A DNA stretch of 64,000 bases from Salinispora tropica CNB-440 (GCF_000016425.1 NC_009380.1:1988144-2052143); one strand, 5' to 3'. Counted from the first letter of the stretch, positions 7,754 to 17,132 are shown. The notes: generated by a model from the sequence alone, not told the origin. A program made the numbers and translations.

Positions 7754-9166
7754 ATGCCCATCGCCACCATCAACCCGGCCACCGGAGAGACGCTGAGGAC
7801 GTTTGCACCGATCGCGTCCGAGCAGGTGGAGGCGGCGATCAGCCGGAGCTACCTCGCGAGTCGGCAGCTGCGGGACACGACGGTCGAGGAACGTGGCGAC
7901 TGGCTCGACAGGGTTGCCGCCCTCCTGGAGGCCGAGCGCGACGACGTCGCCCGACTCGTGACAACGGAGATGGGAAAGACCTACGCCGCTGCCCGGGCGG
8001 AGGTGGCCACCTGCGTCAGCGCCTGCCGCTTCTACGTGACGAAGGCACCAGCGTTCCTCGCCGACGAGCCCGCCGAGGCGGCGAGCGTCGGCGCCGCCCG
8101 GGCTTTCGTCCGGTACCAACCTCTCGGGCCGGTGCTTGCGGTGATGCCCTGGAACTTTCCGCTCTGGCAGGTGCTCCGTTTCGCCGCGCCGGCGCTGATG
8201 GCCGGCAACACCGGCCTACTCAAGCACGCCTCGAATGTGCCCCAGACCGCTCTCTATCTGGCTGATCTCTTCCGCCGGGCCGGCTTTCCGCAGGGGGCGT
8301 TCAGTACGCTGCTGGTCGGCTCCGACGCGGTGGAGGCCATTCTTCGTGACCCACGGGTTCGCGCCGCTACGGTGACCGGCAGCGAGCGTACGGGACGCGC
8401 CGTGGCCCAGATCGCCGGTCGTGAGTTGAAGAAGACCGTGTTGGAACTCGGTGGCAGCGACCCGTTCGTGGTGATGCCCTCGGCGGACCTGGACCGGGCT
8501 GCCGAGGTGGCGACCGCTGCCCGGTGCCGAAACAACGGCCAGTCCTGCATCGCCGCGAAGCGCTTCATCGTGCACACCGACGTGTTCGAGGCCTTCGCGG
8601 AGCGGTTCGCCGCGCGGATGTCCGCACTGCGGGTGGGGGACCCGATGGCGCAGGCCACCGACGTGGGTCCACTCGTCAGCGAAGGGAGCCGTGCCGAGAT
8701 CGCCTCCCAGGTACGCGACGCCGTTGACCAGGGTGCGACCCTTCGCTGTGGGGGTGAGTTGCCAGCGGGGGAGGGCTGGTACTACCCGCCCACCGTCATC
8801 GCCGATCTCACCCCGCGAATGCGGATGTGGGCCGAGGAGGTTTTCGGGCCAGTCGCCGGGCTGTACCGAGTGTCGTCGTACGGCGAGGCGATCGAGGTGG
8901 CCAACGGCACCGCGTTCGGGCTCGGTGCGAACGCCTGGACCCGGGATCCGGCGGAGCAGGAGCGGTTCGTCATCGACCTGGAGGCGGGCAACGTCTTCGT
9001 CAACGGCATGACCACGTCCTTTCCCGAGCTGCCGTTTGGTGGGGTGAAGAACTCCGGGTACGGCCGCGAGCTGGCCGCGGTGGGGATGCGCGAATTCTGC
9101 AACACCAAGACCGTGTGGGTTGGTGGCGACGGCACCACCGGGCCGGTGTCAGCGCACGCCGAGTGA
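7754..9166 (+). CDS. gabD: NAD(P)-dependent succinate-semialdehyde dehydrogenase (aldehyde dehydrogenase family)
   Basis: A 470-residue aldehyde dehydrogenase closest in feel to succinate-semialdehyde dehydrogenases, which oxidise succinate semialdehyde to succinate in GABA catabolism. Landmarks are MPWNFPLWQ at the nucleotide-binding site, the general base Glu231 in LELGGSDP and catalytic Cys265 in NNGQSCIAAK. CAGGAG lies upstream of the ATG at good distance. No GABA transaminase is adjacent, so other semialdehydes remain possible. A second aldehyde dehydrogenase of a different subgroup lies at 22.5-24.0 kb. Confidence 0.88.
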   Translation: MPIATINPATGETLRTFAPIASEQVEAAISRSYLASRQLRDTTVEERGDWLDRVAALLEAERDDVARLVTTEMGKTYAAARAEVATCVSACRFYVTKAPAFLADEPAEAASVGAARAFVRYQPLGPVLAVMPWNFPLWQVLRFAAPALMAGNTGLLKHASNVPQTALYLADLFRRAGFPQGAFSTLLVGSDAVEAILRDPRVRAATVTGSERTGRAVAQIAGRELKKTVLELGGSDPFVVMPSADLDRAAEVATAARCRNNGQSCIAAKRFIVHTDVFEAFAERFAARMSALRVGDPMAQATDVGPLVSEGSRAEIASQVRDAVDQGATLRCGGELPAGEGWYYPPTVIADLTPRMRMWAEEVFGPVAGLYRVSSYGEAIEVANGTAFGLGANAWTRDPAEQERFVIDLEAGNVFVNGMTTSFPELPFGGVKNSGYGRELAAVGMREFCNTKTVWVGGDGTTGPVSAHAE

Positions 9167-9370
9167 GGCGGATGAGCGGTGTCGCGTCGACCGTCCCGGC
9201 GGAGCGCGGGAGCGCCCGGGTGCCGCCCACGGGAGTGTCGGCTCGAGGGCAAGAGACAATCGAGCCAACTGAATGATCACTGGGCTCGGTGACGGTGAGA
9301 TTCGCCGCGCCACGCCGGGTATGGGTGCCTCCTGGAGACAACGGCCGCTCCGCCTGGCAGGCTGCCTCCC

Positions 9371-10096
9371 ATGACCTTGAAGCTGCGTTCGTTCGGCATG
9401 AGCGACCGTGGGCTGATCCGGAGTGGGAACCAGGACGCCCTGTACTCAGGTAGCTGGCTCGTCGCCGTCGCCGATGGCATGGGCGGGATGGCTGCTGGTG
9501 ATCTTGCCAGCTCCATGGCGATCAGTTCGATTGCTCCACTCGACGTGGCGACCCCGGAAGATGAGCTGGTCGCCGCATTGCAGCGGGCGATCGAGGCGGG
9601 GACCGCGCGAATCCGGCAGGCCGTCAGGGAGGATCCGGAGCGCGAGGGCATGGGTACCACGCTGACCGCCCTGCTCCTTGCCCGATCGGGCAGCTGCCTC
9701 GCGCTGGCCCATGTCGGTGACTCCCGGGCGTACCTGTTCCGCGAGGGCGTGCTCAAACAGATCACTCGGGACGACACGTTCGTGCAGCTCCTCGTTGACC
9801 AGGGGGTCATCACCCCGGACGAGGCGAGTAGCCATCCGCGGCGAGCGGTCGTGACCCAGGCGTTGCAGGGCGAGGAGGTCTCCCCGGCCTACGCGACGAT
9901 GGTGCCCTGGGCCGGCGACCGGTGGTTGCTGTGTAGCGATGGGCTGTCGAACGTGGTCCGTCCGGAGACGCTCACTGAGGTGCTCGCCCAATATCCCGAC
10001 CGGACCGAGTGCGCCCAAAAGTTGATCGACCTGGCGCTGCACGCGGGGGGCCCGGACAACGTCACCGCCGTCGTCGCCGATCTGGTGGCGGAGTGA
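9371..10096 (+). CDS. PP2C-family serine/threonine protein phosphatase
   Basis: The 241-residue protein is a minimal PP2C/PPM phosphatase with all metal-binding motifs: RSGNQDALY, VADGMGGMAAGD, HVGDSRAYL, LLCSDGLSNVV and GGPDNVTAVVADL. It lacks transmembrane segments and extra domains, so it is a soluble phosphatase that would dephosphorylate Ser/Thr kinase substrates. It is not in the usual pstP-pknA/B cell-division cluster; no kinase gene is nearby. A CAGGCT hexamer 7 nt before the ATG could be a leaderless-type -10, though its first base is off-consensus. It converges on hrpB with a 3-nt gap. Confidence 0.93.
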   Translation: MTLKLRSFGMSDRGLIRSGNQDALYSGSWLVAVADGMGGMAAGDLASSMAISSIAPLDVATPEDELVAALQRAIEAGTARIRQAVREDPEREGMGTTLTALLLARSGSCLALAHVGDSRAYLFREGVLKQITRDDTFVQLLVDQGVITPDEASSHPRRAVVTQALQGEEVSPAYATMVPWAGDRWLLCSDGLSNVVRPETLTEVLAQYPDRTECAQKLIDLALHAGGPDNVTAVVADLVAE

Positions 10097-10099
10097 GTC

Positions 10100-12667
10100 T
10101 CAGCGGCGGCGTGGATTGGCGCGCCGGGTCGGCTCCGCGGTCGTCGGATCCACCGGCCAGGAGTGCCGTGGATAACGCCCACGTAGCTCCGCCCGTACCT
10201 GTGGGTAGCCGGACCGCCAGAAAGATGCCAGGTCCCCGGTGACCGCGACCGGCCGACCGGCGGGGGAGAGGAGCCGTAGCAGCACCGGCACCCGTCCACC
10301 AGCGATCCGGGGCGCCTCCGGCCAGCCGAATGTCTCCTGGAGCCGGACCGCCAACACCGGGGTGGTCGGGTCCGTGTAGTCGACGCGGATCCGGGAGCCG
10401 CTGGGCACCGTGAGCCGCTCCGGGGCGAGTTCGTCCAGGCGGGCCGCGGCTGGCCAAGGCAGCAGGCGGCGCAGCGCGGAGAGTACATCGATCCGGGTCA
10501 GGTCGGCCCGCCGACGTGCCCCGGCCAGCTCCGGCGCGAGCCAGTCCGTCGCCGTGGCCAGCAGCGCCTCATCGCCCACGTCGGGCCACCTGTCACCGAG
10601 GGCCGTGTGGCAGAACGCCAGCCGCTCGCGCAACGCCCGGGCCGCCGGGGACCAGGTCAACAGCCCCAGCCCGGTACGGCGTAGGCCGTCCACGAGGGCG
10701 TTGCACAGCTGGTCCTGGTCAGGATCGGCGAGCGGGCGTTCAACGAGGTCGAGGGAGCCGAGCCGGACCACCTCCCGAGCCACCACATCCGTCCCGGACC
10801 AGGCCACCTCGCGCACCGTGGTCAGCAGCGCACCGCCAGCCGCCCGGGCGGTCGCCTCGTCTATCGGAGCTGCCAGGCGGATTCGGGCAGCCGGCGCGCC
10901 CGGCGTGCGGTCGGCGACCGCGACCGCCAGCCACACCGAGTCGATCAGCGTCGACCCGGGGGCCAACGTCGCGGCGGTCCCACCGCTCATCAGGTACGTC
11001 CGGTCGTCCGGTCGCCGGATTCGGGCCAGCCGTTCCGGATACGCCAGGCCGACGACCAGTCCAACGGCCAGGTCGTCGGGGAGGCTCCGCTCCGGCGTCG
11101 TCGGCCCCGGACCCGGGGGCAGGGCGGTACGCAGCCGGCGCACCTCGGCTCGCCAGCGGTTGGTGGTGGCGGCGTCCGTTCCGGAACGAAGCCGCCGCAG
11201 CGCGACAGTGAGGTCGTCCCGTGGGCCGGCGACCCCCTCCTCGGCGAGGAGCGCCACGACCTCGGCCGCGCGGTCCGGGCCGATCCGGGCGGCGCCGTCG
11301 ATCAGGGCGCGGCCCAGCCGGGGGTGCGTGCCAACCGCGGCGATCGCCCGGCCGCGGCTGGTGACCCGCCCGTCAGCGTCGAGCGCGCCGATAGCGAGGA
11401 GGGAGTCCCGGGCCACGGCGAACGCGGCCGGCGGCGGTGGGTCTGGCAGCGCGAGGCCACGTCCGTCCGGCGCGCCCCAGGCTGCGAGGTCCAGCGCAAA
11501 TCGGGTGAGGTCGGCCGTGGCGATCTCTGGCTCCGGCTGTGCGGCGAGTCGCTCGTGGTGCGCCGCCGACCAGCAGCGGTATACCTGCCCCGGGCCCTCC
11601 CGACCGGCCCGTCCGGCCCGTTGGGTGGCAGCGGCCCGGGACACCGCGACGGTGACCAACGCGCCCAGTCCGCGGACGAGGTCCGTGCGGGCGACGCGGG
11701 CCAGCCCCGAGTCGACCACCACCCGCACCCCCGGCACCGTGAGGCTGCTCTCCGCGACCGATGTCGCCAGCACCACCCGCCGACGGTCGCGGTCAGAGCC
11801 GGCGCGGGGTCGGGCGTCGGACTCGCCGAGCCGGAACGGTTGAGCCCGCAACACGGCGTCCTGCTCCGCCGGACGCTGCCGGCCGTGCAACGGCAGGACC
11901 GCGATCTCGGCGGGCAGGCCGGCCAGTCGGTTGCTGACGGCGGCGATCTCTCCCGTGCCGGGAAGGAAGACCAGTACATCGTCGTCGTGCTCGCGTAGGG
12001 CTCGCCGGATGGTGGCCGCGACGTGGTCGAGTAGCGCCGGGTCCACCCGCCCGCCGCCGGCGGGGACGACCGGGCGGGGCGGCGGTGCCCAGATCCGGGT
12101 CACCGGGTGCGCCGCCGCCGACGCCCGTACCACCGGTGCGGGCGCGTCACCGCCGAGCAACGCGGCGACCCGATCCGAGTCGGGGGTGGCCGACATGCCG
12201 AGTAGCCACAGCTCCGGGCGCAGCGCGGCACGCGCCTCCACCGTGAACGCGAGCGCCAGGTCGGCGTCTAGTTGCCGTTCGTGGATCTCGTCGAGCAGGA
12301 CGGCGTCGCTGCCGGTCAGCTCCGGGTCCCGGTGCAGCCGGCGGACCAGCAGCCCGGTCGTCACCACCTCGATCCGGGTGCGTGGTCCGACGCGGCGATC
12401 GCCACGCACCGCGTACCCGACCCGTTCGCCCACCCGCTCGCCGAGCAGCGCGGCCATCCGGCGGGCGGCGGCGCGGGCGGCCATCCGGCGGGGCTGCGCG
12501 ACCAGCACCCGGCCGGTCACCTCCTCGGCCACGGCGAGCGGGACCAGTGTGGTCTTGCCGCTGCCCGGTGGTGCTACGAGCACCGCGGCGCCGGTGGCGC
12601 GCAGCGCCGCTAGCACCGCGGGCACCACCGGCCGGACCGGCAGGTCATCGGGGGCGTCGGAGTACAC
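10100..12667 (-). CDS. hrpB: ATP-dependent DEAH-box helicase HrpB
   Basis: The 855-residue protein has the full DEAH helicase core and the long HrpB-type C-terminal half. Motif I APPGSGKTTLV, motif II DEIH, motif III SATPDSDRV and motif VI QRAGRAGREGPGQVY are all present, and the C-terminal region ends with the WPVDPTTAEPTRR-type tail typical of HrpB. It is a putative RNA-dependent NTPase; its physiological substrate is poorly defined. The start is GTG at 12667 with GACACT six nucleotides upstream and no Shine-Dalgarno, hinting at leaderless translation. It is convergent with the PP2C gene. Confidence 0.93.
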   Translation of the reverse strand: MYSDAPDDLPVRPVVPAVLAALRATGAAVLVAPPGSGKTTLVPLAVAEEVTGRVLVAQPRRMAARAAARRMAALLGERVGERVGYAVRGDRRVGPRTRIEVVTTGLLVRRLHRDPELTGSDAVLLDEIHERQLDADLALAFTVEARAALRPELWLLGMSATPDSDRVAALLGGDAPAPVVRASAAAHPVTRIWAPPPRPVVPAGGGRVDPALLDHVAATIRRALREHDDDVLVFLPGTGEIAAVSNRLAGLPAEIAVLPLHGRQRPAEQDAVLRAQPFRLGESDARPRAGSDRDRRRVVLATSVAESSLTVPGVRVVVDSGLARVARTDLVRGLGALVTVAVSRAAATQRAGRAGREGPGQVYRCWSAAHHERLAAQPEPEIATADLTRFALDLAAWGAPDGRGLALPDPPPPAAFAVARDSLLAIGALDADGRVTSRGRAIAAVGTHPRLGRALIDGAARIGPDRAAEVVALLAEEGVAGPRDDLTVALRRLRSGTDAATTNRWRAEVRRLRTALPPGPGPTTPERSLPDDLAVGLVVGLAYPERLARIRRPDDRTYLMSGGTAATLAPGSTLIDSVWLAVAVADRTPGAPAARIRLAAPIDEATARAAGGALLTTVREVAWSGTDVVAREVVRLGSLDLVERPLADPDQDQLCNALVDGLRRTGLGLLTWSPAARALRERLAFCHTALGDRWPDVGDEALLATATDWLAPELAGARRRADLTRIDVLSALRRLLPWPAAARLDELAPERLTVPSGSRIRVDYTDPTTPVLAVRLQETFGWPEAPRIAGGRVPVLLRLLSPAGRPVAVTGDLASFWRSGYPQVRAELRGRYPRHSWPVDPTTAEPTRRANPRRR

Positions 12668-12693
12668 GGCAGGAGTGTCCCACCGTCGGTGGG

Positions 12694-12888
12694 TCAGTCG
12701 CCGCGTACCCCGTCGACCCCGGATACGAAGGCACGCCAGGCGGTTGTGGGGAAGGCGAGTACCGGGCCGCGACGGTCCTTGCTGTCCCGGATCGCGACCT
12801 GATCAGTCGATGTGGACACCTCGATGCAGTTGCCGTTGCCCACGCTGCGGCTGCTGGTGCGCCACTCAGTCCGGTCGAGCGCCGTCAT
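12694..12888 (-). CDS. DUF397 domain protein
   Basis: A 64-residue protein that is almost entirely one DUF397 domain: WRTSSRS, then GNCIEV, a VAIRDSKD strand and a C-terminal FPTTAWRAFVSGV. In actinomycetes DUF397 genes are normally paired with XRE regulators carrying DUF5753, as here: the XRE gene lies immediately upstream on the same strand, 38 nt away. By analogy with the WhiJ/BldB-type systems the small protein is thought to modulate its partner regulator. GAGAGG precedes the ATG. Confidence 0.92.
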   Translation of the reverse strand: MTALDRTEWRTSSRSVGNGNCIEVSTSTDQVAIRDSKDRRGPVLAFPTTAWRAFVSGVDGVRGD

Positions 12889-12926
12889 CGCGTACCTCTC
12901 GTCAATGCCGGCATGTCGTGCCGGGG

Positions 12927-13769
12927 TTACGGAAAGTTACGAGAAGCTGCCAAAAGATGCGCCTGGGAGGCCCCTGGATCGAGCGCCAGGCGGCGCAGCT
13001 CCTCGTGCACCAGGCTATACCCAGCAACGTGTTCCGCTCCCTCCAGCGCCAAGCCTGTCGTGAGATTTTCCAGGTAAACCACGGCCGCGTCGGCCGTGTC
13101 GGCGAAGGCGAGGATGACGTAGGGCGCGCTCATGGCGGGGTGCCCGCCGGCCGAGAAGGGTAGTACCTGAACCGTCACGTTCGGTAACTGTGCGACGTCC
13201 GCGATGTGCACCAGCTGATCGGCCATCACCGAGTTCCCGCCGACCGTCCGGCAGAGCACCGCCTCATTGAGAACGACCGACAGCTGCACCGGATCGTCGC
13301 GGTGCAACACCTCCTGGCGGCGCAGGCGCGCGGCGACCTTTCGCTCGAGCCCCTCCTCGCCGGCGGTGTGCCGGAAGACCTCCCGCGCGTACGCCTCGGT
13401 CTGGAGGAGGCCGGGTACGGCCTCGCCCTCGTAGGTGTGCAGTGCGGCGGCCTCTGCCTCCAGGCCGACGTAGAACTCGAACCACTCCGGCAGGACGTCG
13501 CTGTAGCTCTGCCACCAGCCACGCTGCTGGGCGCCGCGGGCGATCTCGATCAGTGCCTCGGCGTCGGCGCCGGTCACCTGATAGAGGGCGAGGGCGGCGC
13601 GGACGTCGCGGGGTTTGATGCCAATCTGGGCGTTCTCGATCCGGGACAGGTTGCTCTTGGACATGTCCAGCTGGCGGGCAGCGACATCGAGGGTCATGGC
13701 GGCGCGTTCGCGTAGCTGGCGGAGTTCACGGGCGATTCGGCGGCGGCGTACGGTCGGGCTCGCAGTCAC
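12927..13769 (-). CDS. XRE-family transcriptional regulator with DUF5753 domain
   Basis: The 280-residue protein has an N-terminal helix-turn-helix (about residues 10-65, including LDMSKSNLSRIENAQIGI) followed by the DUF5753 sensor-like domain, recognised by VPGLLQTEAYAR. Such regulators control development or antibiotic genes in actinomycetes together with a DUF397 partner, encoded directly downstream. The GTG start has GGAGG abutting it with no spacer, which is poor for a Shine-Dalgarno, but CAGACT sits six nucleotides upstream, so the transcript may be leaderless. It is divergent from the GPP34-type gene. Confidence 0.92.
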   Translation of the reverse strand: MTASPTVRRRRIARELRQLRERAAMTLDVAARQLDMSKSNLSRIENAQIGIKPRDVRAALALYQVTGADAEALIEIARGAQQRGWWQSYSDVLPEWFEFYVGLEAEAAALHTYEGEAVPGLLQTEAYAREVFRHTAGEEGLERKVAARLRRQEVLHRDDPVQLSVVLNEAVLCRTVGGNSVMADQLVHIADVAQLPNVTVQVLPFSAGGHPAMSAPYVILAFADTADAAVVYLENLTTGLALEGAEHVAGYSLVHEELRRLALDPGASQAHLLAASRNFP

Positions 13770-13884
13770 CCTCCGAGTCTGTCATGACAAGATCCCCAGG
13801 TCGCTCGGATACGGAGTGCAACGTCCCTGGTTGGGAGTTGCATTGCAGTTCCGTGCAGTGCATCCTTGCCCAGTTGCGATCACT

Positions 13885-14541
13885 ATGGACGAGATGGGCG
13901 GGAGGACCGGGTTGCTGGTCGCCGACGAATTCTTCCTGATCGCCCACAACGACACCCGGGGCAAGGCGAAGCTGAACCCGGCCGCCACTGGCCTCGGGCT
14001 TGCCGCTGGCCTTCTCAGTGAGTTGGTCCTCGATGGACACCTCACTGTGGTTGGTGGAGACGTCTCTGTGGTCAATCGCCGCCCGCCCGCCGACGCACTC
14101 GCCCATACCGTGCTCGATCAGCTGATCGGCGAGGCACAGCACCGCTCGGTGCGCATCTGGCTGAGCTTCCTCGCGCAGAGCGCCGCCACCTCGGTAGGGG
14201 AGCGGCTGTCCCGGGCGGGGGTGCTGCGTCGCCGGGAGAGCCGGCGGCTGTTGCGCAGCAAGGTCGGCTATGTTCCGGTGGATCCGAACGCGGCGGCCTG
14301 GCCGGCGACCCGCCTGCGGGTGCTGCTGGAGCGGTCGGACCCCCCACCGACCCTTGCCGACGCGGTGCTACTCGGGCTGATCGCCGCGGCGGGTCTGAAC
14401 CGCGAGGTGCTGTGGAGCGTCGGGCCCCGAGCCCAGCACCGGCTCACCGGCCTGATAGCCGCCCTGCCCCCGCCGTTGAAGGAACTGGTGGCGCAGACCG
14501 AGGCCGCGGTCGGCGCGGCGGTGCTGCGCGGCTCCTCCTGA
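13885..14541 (+). CDS. GPP34/GOLPH3-like family protein
   Basis: The 218-residue product begins LLVADEFFLIAHNDTRGK, the hallmark start of the bacterial GPP34 (GOLPH3/Vps74-like) family, and continues with the all-helical fold features (LAAGLLSELVLDG, LRVLLERSDPPPTLADAVLLGLI). Eukaryotic members bind phosphoinositide and Golgi enzymes; bacterial members are common in actinomycetes and their role is unknown. The start is not fixed: ATG at 13885 is used, ATG at 13894 is equally plausible, and no ribosome-binding site is convincing. It is divergent from the XRE regulator, which might control it. Confidence 0.85.
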   Translation: MDEMGGRTGLLVADEFFLIAHNDTRGKAKLNPAATGLGLAAGLLSELVLDGHLTVVGGDVSVVNRRPPADALAHTVLDQLIGEAQHRSVRIWLSFLAQSAATSVGERLSRAGVLRRRESRRLLRSKVGYVPVDPNAAAWPATRLRVLLERSDPPPTLADAVLLGLIAAAGLNREVLWSVGPRAQHRLTGLIAALPPPLKELVAQTEAAVGAAVLRGSS

Positions 14542-14594
14542 TTGGGTCCTGATTGCAGAACATCCCTCCTGTCCCCCTTTAACCGGAGTGGTTC

Positions 14595-16127
14595 ATGTCC
14601 TCGACAGCAACCATCGAACGACCGAGTAATGTCTCTGAGGCGCTGGCCCGCGGCCGGCTCGGTGTGCCCGCGGTGGTCTTCTTCGTTCTGTCCGCAGCCG
14701 CACCACTGACCGTGGTGGCAGGAGTGGTGACCACCGGCTATGGCGTCATCGGTGTGCTCGGCATTCCGCTGGCGTTCCTCGCTGTCGCCGCGTTGCTCGC
14801 CCTCTTCTCGGTCGGCTACGTGACGATGGCCCGTCGGTTGGCGAATGCCGGCGCCTTCTATTCGTACATTTCTCAGGGGTTGGGTCGGCCGGCTGGTGTC
14901 GGCGCCGCCTGGGTGGCGCTGATCGCGTACAACGCTCTACAGGTGGGGTTGTACGGCGCTATCGGGGCCGCCGCCGAGCCGGTCTTGGACCGGCTCTTCG
15001 GCGTCAGCGTCCAGTGGTGGCTGGTGGCCCTCGGTGCCTGGGCGGTCGTCGCCGTGCTGGGGCTGCTGCGGGTCGACATCAACGGCCGGGTGCTCGCTGT
15101 GCTGCTGCTCGCCGAGATCGCGGTGATCCTGGTGTTCGACTTCGGCCAGCTGGGCAACCCCGCCGGTGGCGAGGTCAGCTTCGCCGGGTTCGCCCCGGAC
15201 AACCTCTTCGTCTCGGGCATCGGCGCGGTGCTGGTGCTGGCGATCCTCGGTTTCGTCGGGTTCGAGTCGGCGGTGGTCTTCAGTGAGGAGAGCAAGGATC
15301 CCCGCCGGACGGTGAAGGTGGCCACCTACCTGTCAATCGCGATCATCGCGGGCCTCTACGCGCTCTCGTCGTGGAGCATGACCGTCGCGGTCGGGCCAGA
15401 CCAGATCTCCGAGCAGGCCGGGGAACAGAGCGTCGCGCTGATCTTCAACCTGGCTGGTGAGCACCTCGGTGACACCGTCGTGACCATCGGTCAGGTGCTC
15501 TTCCTGACCTCGGTGGTAGCCGCGATGATCTCCTTCCACAACACCACCGCCCGGTACGCGTTCGCCCTCGGTCGGGAGCGGGTGCTGCCGGCGGCCTTCG
15601 GGCGGACCTCGCCCCGTAGCGGCGCTCCTCGTACGGCCTCCCTCGCCCAGAGCGTGCTCGGCCTGATCGTGATCGTGCTGTACGCGGTCAACGGGTGGGA
15701 TCCGATCGTGCAGCTCTTCTATTGGTGTGGCACCAGCGGTGGGTTCGGGGTGTTGCTGCTGATCGCCACCACGTCGATCGCGGTGATCGCCTACTTCGCC
15801 CGTGACGGCAGGGGGGAGACGCTGTGGCGGCGGGCGGTGGCACCCGGGCTCGCTGCGGTGGCGTTGCTGGGTGTCTTCACCCTTGCGGTGCTGAACTTTG
15901 CCGACCTGCTCGGTGTGCCGGCGGACCATACCCTGCGCTGGGCGGTTCCGGCCGGGTACCTGGTGGCCGCGCTGCTGGGCGCGGTGTGGGGGCTGGTGCT
16001 GCGCTCGAACCGTCCGGACACCTACGCCCGGATCGGGCTCGGCGCGGAGAGCGCCGCCGCCCCGGTCCTGCCGGAGACGCCGGACCTGCTGCCGGCGGCA
16101 CCGGAGCAGGCGGAGGCCCGGCGGTGA
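14595..16127 (+). CDS. APC-superfamily amino acid permease
   Basis: The 510-residue protein has about twelve hydrophobic helices. It matches the APC amino acid/polyamine permease family, starting with LGVPAVVFFVLSAAAPLTVV and containing the conserved GFESAVVFSEESKDPRRTV segment after helix 6. It should be a proton-coupled uptake system, substrate unknown. ACCGGAGTGG lies upstream of the ATG. Its stop overlaps the GTG start of the acetyltransferase gene (GTGA), so the pair forms an operon and the acetyltransferase may act on a transported amine or amino acid (inference). Confidence 0.92.
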   Translation: MSSTATIERPSNVSEALARGRLGVPAVVFFVLSAAAPLTVVAGVVTTGYGVIGVLGIPLAFLAVAALLALFSVGYVTMARRLANAGAFYSYISQGLGRPAGVGAAWVALIAYNALQVGLYGAIGAAAEPVLDRLFGVSVQWWLVALGAWAVVAVLGLLRVDINGRVLAVLLLAEIAVILVFDFGQLGNPAGGEVSFAGFAPDNLFVSGIGAVLVLAILGFVGFESAVVFSEESKDPRRTVKVATYLSIAIIAGLYALSSWSMTVAVGPDQISEQAGEQSVALIFNLAGEHLGDTVVTIGQVLFLTSVVAAMISFHNTTARYAFALGRERVLPAAFGRTSPRSGAPRTASLAQSVLGLIVIVLYAVNGWDPIVQLFYWCGTSGGFGVLLLIATTSIAVIAYFARDGRGETLWRRAVAPGLAAVALLGVFTLAVLNFADLLGVPADHTLRWAVPAGYLVAALLGAVWGLVLRSNRPDTYARIGLGAESAAAPVLPETPDLLPAAPEQAEARR

Positions 16128-16714
16128 CCGGCATCCGGGTCGAACGGCTGGGGCCGGAGCGGACGGAGTTGGTCGCGGAGCGGATCGCCAACGCGTTCCT
16201 GGCGCTGGAGCAGCCGCGCTGGCTGGTGCCCGACGAAGGCAAGCGGGAGGCGGTGCTTGCCGGGCAGTTCGAGATCATGGTCGATCATGCGATGCGGCAC
16301 GGCCTGGTGTTCGGCACCGCCGATCTGGTCGGGGTGGCAGTCTGGTTCCCCTCGATCGGGGCGGATCCGGCACCGCCGCCGCGGGACTACGACGCCCGGC
16401 TCGCCGCGGTGTGCGGCGAGTGGACGGATCGCTTCGTTCACCTCGACAAGCTCTTTGCCGCGAACCATCCGCACGCCGACCATCACCACCTTGCCTTCCT
16501 CGCCGTGCGGCCGGACCGGCAGGGCCGGGGAGTGGGCACCACGTTGCTGCGTCACCACCACGCCTGGCTGGACGCCAACCGGATGCCCGGCTACCTGGAG
16601 GCGTCCAGCGAGATCACGGCCAGGCTGTACGCCCAGCACGGCTATCAGGCACGTGAACCGTTCCGGTTGCCCGACGGTGCGCCGTTCTGGCCGATGTGGC
16701 GGGATCCGCGCTGA
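16124..16714 (+). CDS. GNAT-family N-acetyltransferase
   Basis: A 196-residue GCN5-related acetyltransferase. The acetyl-CoA-binding motif A is clear: FLAVRPDRQGRGVGTTLLRH, followed by YLEASSEITARLYAQHGY, the usual motif B region. The N-terminal third is longer than in minimal GNATs and contains an aromatic AVWFPS segment. The GTG start overlaps the permease stop codon, so expression is translationally coupled. Acceptor substrate is unknown. Two strong hairpins follow the stop codon. Confidence 0.9.
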   Translation: MTGIRVERLGPERTELVAERIANAFLALEQPRWLVPDEGKREAVLAGQFEIMVDHAMRHGLVFGTADLVGVAVWFPSIGADPAPPPRDYDARLAAVCGEWTDRFVHLDKLFAANHPHADHHHLAFLAVRPDRQGRGVGTTLLRHHHAWLDANRMPGYLEASSEITARLYAQHGYQAREPFRLPDGAPFWPMWRDPR

Positions 16715-16725
16715 TCTGACCAACC

Positions 16726-16752
16726 GGTGGCCGGGCGGCAAGCCCGGCCACC
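16726..16752 (+). terminator. Hairpin terminator after the permease-acetyltransferase operon
   Basis: An 11-bp perfect inverted repeat (GGTGGCCGGGC with its complement) surrounds a 5-nt loop, starting 12 nt after the acetyltransferase stop. There is no U-tract, as is usual for high-GC actinobacterial terminators. Confidence 0.65.
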
Positions 16753-16785
16753 GCTCCCGCCGCCCGTTCGGCCCGCGCCCCGGCG

Positions 16786-16815
16786 TCCCGCCTGCTCGGT
16801 GCCGAGCAGGCGGGA
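16786..16815 (+). terminator. Second hairpin downstream of the acetyltransferase gene
   Basis: A 14-bp perfect inverted repeat (TCCCGCCTGCTCGG and complement) is separated by only 2 nt, so the real loop would be 4 nt or more. It lies 33 nt beyond the first hairpin and before the small membrane protein gene. It could be a tandem terminator or a processing or regulatory structure. Confidence 0.5.
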
Positions 16816-16992
16816 CGGCATGGTTACCTCTGCCCCAGGTGGGTAACTCATCCCTCGGTGCGTCCGGCGGGAGGCGGAACAGCCCTCGCGGCAACGGGCG
16901 CGCGTCTGTCTGATTCGGACGTGACATCCCGACCGTCCGGCGGCCCTGCGGCAGCCGGACTGGACCGGACCCGAGCATCGAGGAGGCCACAC

Positions 16993-17121
16993 ATGCCCGG
17001 TGAGACGAGGAACCGCGGGACCGAGCAACGCCCACCGGCGGTCGAGGGTGAGCGGGGGGCGCTGGTGGCTGTGTTGGTGATGGTGCTCTTGGGTGTCGCA
17101 GGCATATTCGCGCTGTCCTGA
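16993..17121 (+). CDS. Small single-helix membrane protein (42 aa)
   Basis: A 42-residue ORF starts at ATG 16993 with AGGAGG at 16981-16986 upstream. The first 22 residues are polar and charged, and the last 20 (ALVAVLVMVLLGVAGIFALS) form a single transmembrane helix ending at the stop. Helix orientation would leave the charged N-terminus in the cytoplasm. It is flanked by strong hairpins on both sides, so it is probably transcribed on its own. No family is recognised. Confidence 0.7.
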   Translation: MPGETRNRGTEQRPPAVEGERGALVAVLVMVLLGVAGIFALS

Positions 17122-17132
17122 CGTGGACCCCG

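Noticed and set aside
9173..9276. 34-codon ORF between the dehydrogenase and PP2C genes
   Set aside because: No strong ribosome-binding site, no hydrophobic or conserved pattern, and composition typical of intergenic GC-rich sequence.
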